DNA from: RYN-230 sp963851025
GTDB taxonomy: Bacteria; Actinomycetota; Actinomycetes; Streptosporangiales; Streptosporangiaceae
Length of the DNA: 64,000 nucleotides
Assembly: GCA_963851025.1 (NCBI GenBank)
Contig: CAWKOA010000007.1
Span: 62,001 to 126,000, forward strand
Direction of reading: 5' to 3'
The position numbers and the translations under genes were made by a program. The first letter of the stretch is position 1. Each line of letters starts with the position of its first letter. A model generated the notes under the pieces. That model searched no databases, was not told the DNA's origin, and saw only the letters and a list, made by a program, of their open reading frames with translations. Positions 59,725-64,000 of this stretch are shown piece by piece.

Positions 59725-59744
59725 CCGGGGGCTCGGGCCCCCGG
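59725..59744 (-). terminator. Hairpin at the ribokinase stop
   Basis: CCGGGGGC (59725-59732) pairs with GCCCCCGG (59737-59744), loop four bases, and ends two bases before the stop codon of the ribokinase gene. It is a likely transcription end without a T-run. Confidence 0.5.
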
Positions 59745-59745
59745 G

Positions 59746-60711
59746 CTAACACAGCAGCCACCGCACGCCCGTGGCGGCCAGCACGTCGGCGCCGGTGGGC
59801 AGCCCTTCCTGGGCTCCTGGCCTGGTCACCGCCGTGGCGGCGACCGCGCAGGCGAGCCGTACCGCGTCGGGCGGCGCCGCTCCCGACGCCACCGCCACGG
59901 CCAGCGCCGCCACGAAGGCGTCACCCGCGCCGACGCTGTCCACGCTGGGCACGCTGAATCCGGGCACGGCGAGGGCGCCATCCGGGCCGGCCATCTCCGG
60001 GCCGGCCATCTCCGGGCCGGCCAGTACCGCCCCGTCCCGGCCCAGCGTGATCACCACATGACTGGCGCCCCTCCCGGCCAGGCCGGCCGCGGCGGCCTTG
60101 GCCGCGGCCGGGTCAGCCACCGGCCGGCCCAGGATCGCCGCCGCTTCCGGGGCGTTGACGATCAGCCAGTCCACCCCCGCCGCCAGCAGGCCGGCCGCGT
60201 CCGGCGGGGCCGGCGCGAGGTTCAGCACCGTCAGCACGCGCGCGGCGCGGGCCCGGTCCAGGGCCGCCGCCAGGACCGGAACCGGGATCTCCGCCGAGAG
60301 GATGAGGGCGTCGCAGGGCATCCCGGCCGAGGCGGCGGCTTCTGGCGGCCCGGCCAGGCCGTTCGCCCCCGGGGCCACGGTGATCGAGTTCTCGCCGGAG
60401 GCGTCCACGGTGATCAGGGCGAGCCCGGAGGGGACCCCGGCCAGGACGCGGACCGCGGTCACGTCGACCCCGGCCGCCCCGAGCGCGGACCGGAGGGTGC
60501 GGCCGAAGTCGTCGTCGCCAGTGCACCCGGCCATCCGGACGGACGCCCCCAGCCGGGCCGCGGCCACCGCCTGGTTGGCGCCCTTGCCGCCGGGCTGCAG
60601 CCGGGCGGCGGAGCCGAGCACCGTTTCGCCGGGTCCGGCCAGATGGGGCACGGTGACCGAGATGTCCATGTTCAGGCTGCCCAGCACGGTGATCCTCGGG
60701 GGCTGCGGCAT
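59746..60711 (-). CDS. rbsK: Ribokinase (PfkB family carbohydrate kinase)
   Basis: ATG 60711 follows GAGGAG by six bases. The 321-residue kinase starts RITVLGSLNMDISVTVPHLA, with the first signature GGKGANQAVAAARLG (42-56) and the second DSVGAGDAFVAALAVAVA (about 262-279), where the Asp of GAGD is the catalytic base. These fit ribokinase, which phosphorylates ribose at O5. Two exact AGPEM repeats near 230-240 reflect a 15-base tandem repeat. No ribose transporter or rbsD is adjacent. Confidence 0.85.
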   Translation of the reverse strand: MPQPPRITVLGSLNMDISVTVPHLAGPGETVLGSAARLQPGGKGANQAVAAARLGASVRMAGCTGDDDFGRTLRSALGAAGVDVTAVRVLAGVPSGLALITVDASGENSITVAPGANGLAGPPEAAASAGMPCDALILSAEIPVPVLAAALDRARAARVLTVLNLAPAPPDAAGLLAAGVDWLIVNAPEAAAILGRPVADPAAAKAAAAGLAGRGASHVVITLGRDGAVLAGPEMAGPEMAGPDGALAVPGFSVPSVDSVGAGDAFVAALAVAVASGAAPPDAVRLACAVAATAVTRPGAQEGLPTGADVLAATGVRWLLC

Positions 60712-60795
60712 CGGCTCTCCTCACGGCGGCCGGTCCGGTGACCGGCCGGGCGCGATGATACGGCGCAGGCCCGCTCCGGGGGAATCGCCCCGGCA

Positions 60796-60851
60796 GTACA
60801 GGTCAGCCGGTACAGGTCAGCCGGTACAGGTCAGGCGGTACAGGTCAGGCG
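60796..60851. repeat. 14-base tandem repeat, four units
   Basis: GTACAGGTCAGCCG twice (60796-60823) and GTACAGGTCAGGCG twice (60824-60851). The last unit overlaps the stop codon (60845-60847) of the FAD monooxygenase on the reverse strand. Confidence 0.8.
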
Positions 60852-62539
60852 GAACCGCACCACCAGCGGGCCGCGGCCCGGGCGGCCCGGGCCCGGGCCC
60901 GGGTGTCCGGCTCGTCGGAGGCCCAGGCCAGGTAGCCGTCCGGCCTGACTAAGGCGGCGGCCGGCAGCCGCGCCCCGGTGCAGTGGGTGTACCGGACCCG
61001 GCGCACCTGCTCCGGCAGGCCGCCATCCCCGGCATCGTTCCCGGCGGCATCGCTGTCCCCGGCGCCGGCGCCGCTGTCCCAGGCGCCGCTGTCCCCGGCA
61101 GCGTTGCCCGCGAGACCGTCCCCGGCGGCATCGCCTGGCGGGGCGCCATTCCCGGCCGCACCGTTATCCCCCGGTCCGTTTCCCGCCGCGCGCTCCCCCG
61201 CTGAGCCCTCTCCGGCCGCGCCATTCCGCTCCGGGCCGCCCGCTTCGAGGAGCACGAAAAGACCGTTATGGAAAAGGTCGTAGAGCCGGGCCGTGCTGCC
61301 GTCCGGCCTGGTCAGCCGGCCGCGCGGCAGCCGGGTGCCGGCCAGCGGGTGCGCGGGGCCTGCGCCGGGTGGCCCGCTGGCCGCCGGGTAGCGGACGCTC
61401 AGCCCCGAATAGCTGCGGGCGAGCCGGTCCTGGACCGGGGGCAGCGGGGCGACCACCCGGTGGGCGGCCCAGCGCAGCGCCCGCCGGGGCACGGTCCGGG
61501 CCGTGTTCAGCCGGAACTGCCGCCCCGCCAGGGCCAGGACGGCGGCCCCGACCGGATGACGCTCCGCGTGGTAGCTGTCGAGCAGCCAGTCCGGCGCCCG
61601 GCCCGCGGCGGCCGCGGCCAGTTTCCAGCCCAGGTTGACCGCGTCCTGGAGGCCGGTGTTCATGCCCTGCGCGCCCGCGGGCGAGTGCGTGTGCGCGGCG
61701 TCCCCGGCCAGGAAGATCCGCCCGTTCCGGTAGGCGGGGGCCTGCCGGCTCTCGCTGCGGTACCGCCCGGACCAGCCCATGTCACGGGGCCCGAGGTCCT
61801 GGCCGGTGATCCGGGCCAGGCTGCCGCGCACCTCGTCCAGGGTGACCGGCTCCGCCACCGGCACGTCCGCCCGCGCGTAGTCGTACAGCACCACCCGGCA
61901 CGAGCCGTCCCGGAAGGGGAAGACGAGCAGCATGCCGCGATCGGACAGGTCACCGTAGGCGTCGGTCATGGGCAGGCCGTCGAGGAACAGGTCAGCCAGC
62001 AGGACCGAGCCCGGGTTGGGGGCCCCCGGGAAGGGCAGGCCGGCGGCCTGGCGGGTGAAGCTGCGGATCCCGTCGCAGCCGGCCAGGTAGGCCGCCCGCT
62101 CGACCCCGCCGTCCGCCAGCGTCACCCGCACCTCCGCGGCGTCCTGCTCGATGCCGGTGACCTGGGCGGACCACCGGATCTCGGCACCGAGCCCGGCGGC
62201 CCGGCCGGCGAGCAGCGTCTCGATCTGGCTCTGCGGCATGTCCAGCAGGTAGGGGAAGTCGGAGTCGAGCCGTCCGAACCTGATCGCGGCGCCCCGGGGC
62301 CCGAGCGGGAAGGAGGGGACGGCCAGCCCGGCCTCGGTAAACCGGCCCGCCTGGCCGCGCAGGTCGAGCATTTCCATGCTCCGCGCGTGCAGGCAGATGG
62401 CCCGTGATTCCGCGCGCGGCCCGCTGCGCCGCTCGAGCACCAGGCAGGGCACCCCGGCGAGGGCCAGTTCGGCCGCCAGCACCAGTCCCGTGGGTCCCGC
62501 CCCGACCACGATTACCCTGCCTGGCCGCTCAGCCCGCAC
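60845..62539 (-). CDS. FAD-dependent aromatic monooxygenase with a low-complexity insert
   Basis: GTG 62539 (or 62551) starts a 564-residue flavoprotein: the FAD motif VIVVGAGPTGLVLAAELALA near 9-28, DG motif GCDGIRS near 153 and GD motif IFLAGDAAHTHSPAGAQGMN near 283-302 with NTGLQDAVNLGWKLA, the para-hydroxybenzoate hydroxylase / PHBH type. The C-terminal thioredoxin-like domain is interrupted at about 438-497 by a Gly/Ala/Asn/Asp-rich segment (GAAGEGSAGERAAGNGPGDN). Likely oxidises aromatic or polyketide substrates; actual substrate unknown. The insert is encoded by imperfect 15-base repeats. Confidence 0.85.
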   Translation of the reverse strand: MRAERPGRVIVVGAGPTGLVLAAELALAGVPCLVLERRSGPRAESRAICLHARSMEMLDLRGQAGRFTEAGLAVPSFPLGPRGAAIRFGRLDSDFPYLLDMPQSQIETLLAGRAAGLGAEIRWSAQVTGIEQDAAEVRVTLADGGVERAAYLAGCDGIRSFTRQAAGLPFPGAPNPGSVLLADLFLDGLPMTDAYGDLSDRGMLLVFPFRDGSCRVVLYDYARADVPVAEPVTLDEVRGSLARITGQDLGPRDMGWSGRYRSESRQAPAYRNGRIFLAGDAAHTHSPAGAQGMNTGLQDAVNLGWKLAAAAAGRAPDWLLDSYHAERHPVGAAVLALAGRQFRLNTARTVPRRALRWAAHRVVAPLPPVQDRLARSYSGLSVRYPAASGPPGAGPAHPLAGTRLPRGRLTRPDGSTARLYDLFHNGLFVLLEAGGPERNGAAGEGSAGERAAGNGPGDNGAAGNGAPPGDAAGDGLAGNAAGDSGAWDSGAGAGDSDAAGNDAGDGGLPEQVRRVRYTHCTGARLPAAALVRPDGYLAWASDEPDTRARARAARAAARWWCGSA

Positions 62540-62697
62540 TCGTCCTCCCACGCCACTAGCAGATCCTGCGAACCTCCAGGCACGACTGCGGGCAAAGAGG
62601 TGGTCCGCACGCCTTCAATGGGGCATAACTTAAGCGATTAGCGCATCGAACGGAACGAGCACACCAGTCAGGGACACAAAATGCGATATCGGGTACG

Positions 62698-64000
62698 GTG
62701 GGGAAGATCACAGCGCTTCTGTCCAACGTCTCCGTGCGGACGCTCATCCTGGGGATCGATGAGACCGGACGGGTCATCCAGCATGACCGGAATGCCCCGG
62801 ATATCCTGCCCCTGGACTCGGGCGAGCTGGTCGGCGCGCACCTGGCTGATCTGCTCGCCACCCCCTCCACGGCCGACGCGGCCCTCGCCACCCTGCTGGA
62901 CGCCGTCCGGGCCGGCCGGGAAGCCACCGCGGTGCTGCCGATCGGCACCCGGGAGGGACGCCGGGTGGAGACGGTCGCCAGCGTCCAGCCCATGCACGGG
63001 GAGACCCCGGGCCTGGCCGCCCTGGCCGTCCTGAAGATGCCGCCCGATCCAGCACGAGCGGTTCGTCGACCCGGCCCTCATGCGGCACTCGCTGCTGGAC
63101 GACACCTTCCGGCAGATCGGGGCGACCCTCGACCTGGACCAGGTGGCGCGCGGCCTGATCAACCTCCTGGTCCCGCACTTCTGCACCGCAGCAGGCCTGC
63201 TCGTGCTGGAGAGCGTGGCCGCCGGGGACGAGTTCCCGGTCAACCCCCCGGATGGCTCCCAGCTGCTCCGCCGGCTCGCGGTGGCCACCGACGACGGCTC
63301 CCCCGGCTGGGACGCGGCGTTCCCCACCGGGGAAGTCCTGCTGTACCCGCCGGGCACCCCGTACGTGGAGTGCATGGAGACCGGCAAGCCCGTCCGGGTG
63401 GCCACGCTGGACACGGACGCCGCGGTCAGCATCGCGGAGTCGTGGCTGCGGCGGCCCGTGGCCGGACTGCTGTCCGAGTCCTCGATGCTGCTGCTCCCGC
63501 TGGCCACCAAGGACTCCTCGCTGGGCTTCTTCGTCTGCACCCGCAAGTCCGGCTACCGGCCGTTCGACGACTACGACTCCGAGATCGGGATGGAGTTCGC
63601 CTCCCGGGCCGGGATCTTCATCGACAACGCGCGCCAGTACAACCGGGAGCGCACCACGGCGCTGACCCTGCAGCGGAGCCTGCTGCCGACCGGGCTGTCC
63701 TATCCCTCGTCGGTGGACGTCAAGCACCGTTACCTGCCGGGCAGCAAGCTGATCGAGGTCGGCGGGGACTGGTACGAGTCGATCGCGCTGCCCGGCGCGC
63801 GGGTCGCGCTGGTGGTCGGCGACGTGGCCGGGCACGGTGTCCGCGCGGCGGTGACCATGGGCCGGCTGCGCACCGCGATCCACACCCTGGCCACCCTGGA
63901 ACTGGCGCCCGCCGACTCGCTGCAGCAGCTCAACGAGCTGATGACGTCGCTCGGCGAACGCGAACCGCACTTCGCGACCTGCGCTTACGCCCTGTACGAC
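62698..64000 (+). CDS. PAS-GAF-PP2C (SpoIIE-type) phosphatase, partial, one frameshift
   Basis: From GTG 62698 the product has a PAS-like segment (LILGIDETGRVIQHDRNAPD, then ELVGAHLADLLATPSTADAA), a frame break near 63045, then a GAF domain (about 63080-63650: QIGATLDLDQVARGLINLLV, SSMLLLPLATKDSSLGFFVC) and the SpoIIE/PP2C domain (LLPTGLSYPSSVDVKHRYLP, VGGDWYESIALPGARVALVV, GDVAGHGVRAAVTMGRLRTA). The gene runs off the window, so the final PP2C motifs are missing. Such proteins regulate anti-anti-sigma factors in response to signals sensed by PAS and GAF. The frame break may be a one-base indel. Confidence 0.85.
   Translation, partial: MGKITALLSNVSVRTLILGIDETGRVIQHDRNAPDILPLDSGELVGAHLADLLATPSTADAALATLLDAVRAGREATAVLPIGTREGRRVETVASVQPMHGETPGLAALAVLKMPPDPARAVRRPGPHAALAAGRHLPADRGDPRPGPGGARPDQPPGPALLHRSRPARAGERGRRGRVPGQPPGWLPAAPPARGGHRRRLPRLGRGVPHRGSPAVPAGHPVRGVHGDRQARPGGHAGHGRRGQHRGVVAAAARGRTAVRVLDAAAPAGHQGLLAGLLRLHPQVRLPAVRRLRLRDRDGVRLPGRDLHRQRAPVQPGAHHGADPAAEPAADRAVLSLVGGRQAPLPAGQQADRGRRGLVRVDRAARRAGRAGGRRRGRARCPRGGDHGPAAHRDPHPGHPGTGARRLAAAAQRADDVARRTRTALRDLRLRPVR

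Larger units (their letters stand above)
59340..59745. other. Intergenic with two hairpins, no gene seen
   Basis: About 400 bases between two reverse-strand genes. It holds the perfect hairpin at 59605-59637 and a shorter one abutting the ribokinase stop. No recognisable gene otherwise. Confidence 0.45.

Noticed and set aside
1..64000. CRISPR arrays, rRNA genes or a replication origin
   Set aside because: No regularly spaced direct repeats, no rRNA-like sequence and no DnaA-box cluster were seen.

Overview
The window comes from a high-GC actinomycete. Evidence is the very GC-rich coding sequence, frequent GTG starts with GGAGG-type ribosome sites or leaderless starts, and actinobacterial families (DUF7144, DUF6458, DUF6069, DUF6247, DUF3048, SpoIIE-type PP2C, a hopanoid-type glycosyltransferase). 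An acid-soil lineage is an inference from the S53 peptidase; genus cannot be read from the sequence.

Layout. 1-17.3 kb: envelope and stress genes. A SigE-like ECF sigma factor (5467) and its membrane partner are followed by an ABC export block (ATPase, two FtsX-type permeases, second ATPase) and an S53 lipoprotein peptidase. The sigma gene, the first ATPase and the peptidase carry the same promoter joined to a leaderless GTG start, so they look like one autoregulated regulon. The block is flanked by two RDD-protein loci that share a 9 x 9-residue repeat domain, fused in one locus and split into two genes in the other. 17.4-27.3 kb: mixed metabolic and secreted genes (phosphoesterase, haloacid dehalogenase, questin-oxidase-like enzyme, DUF3048 lipoprotein, MBL hydrolase), a lower-GC islet near 19-20 kb, and a type IV restriction endonuclease for phosphorothioated DNA.

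27.5-33.6 kb: tRNA-Pro, then tRNA-Gly(UCC) followed by three more copies of its 3' half. These bound three small islets that hold two toxin-antitoxin-like pairs, a transposase remnant, an Lrp/PQ-loop pair and a GT87 glycosyltransferase whose C-terminus now runs through a repeat copy. No integrase is visible. 34-40 kb: a MerR-PP2C fusion, small membrane proteins, lipoproteins, a haloacetate-dehalogenase-like hydrolase, a GNAT and a CDF metal exporter. 40.2-42.0 kb: organoarsenical genes (ArsI-like, two ArsR, ArsN1-like), then a third ArsR divergent from an SDR across a doubled palindrome.

43.4-64 kb: an unrecognised two-gene operon, TauE/SafE, a beta-propeller protein overlapping a MoaD/ThiS-like protein, DedA, MTHFR-like protein, two tandem secreted paralogues, HpnB-like glycosyltransferase, flotillin-like protein, a PadR operon, ribokinase, an FAD monooxygenase with a low-complexity insert, and the start of a PAS-GAF-PP2C phosphatase that leaves the window.

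Many genes carry single-base frameshifts in G/C runs. The ion channel and the two FtsX permeases are worst, while their neighbours are intact. These may be assembly errors or real decay; frameshifted genes are given at their full reconstructed extent.
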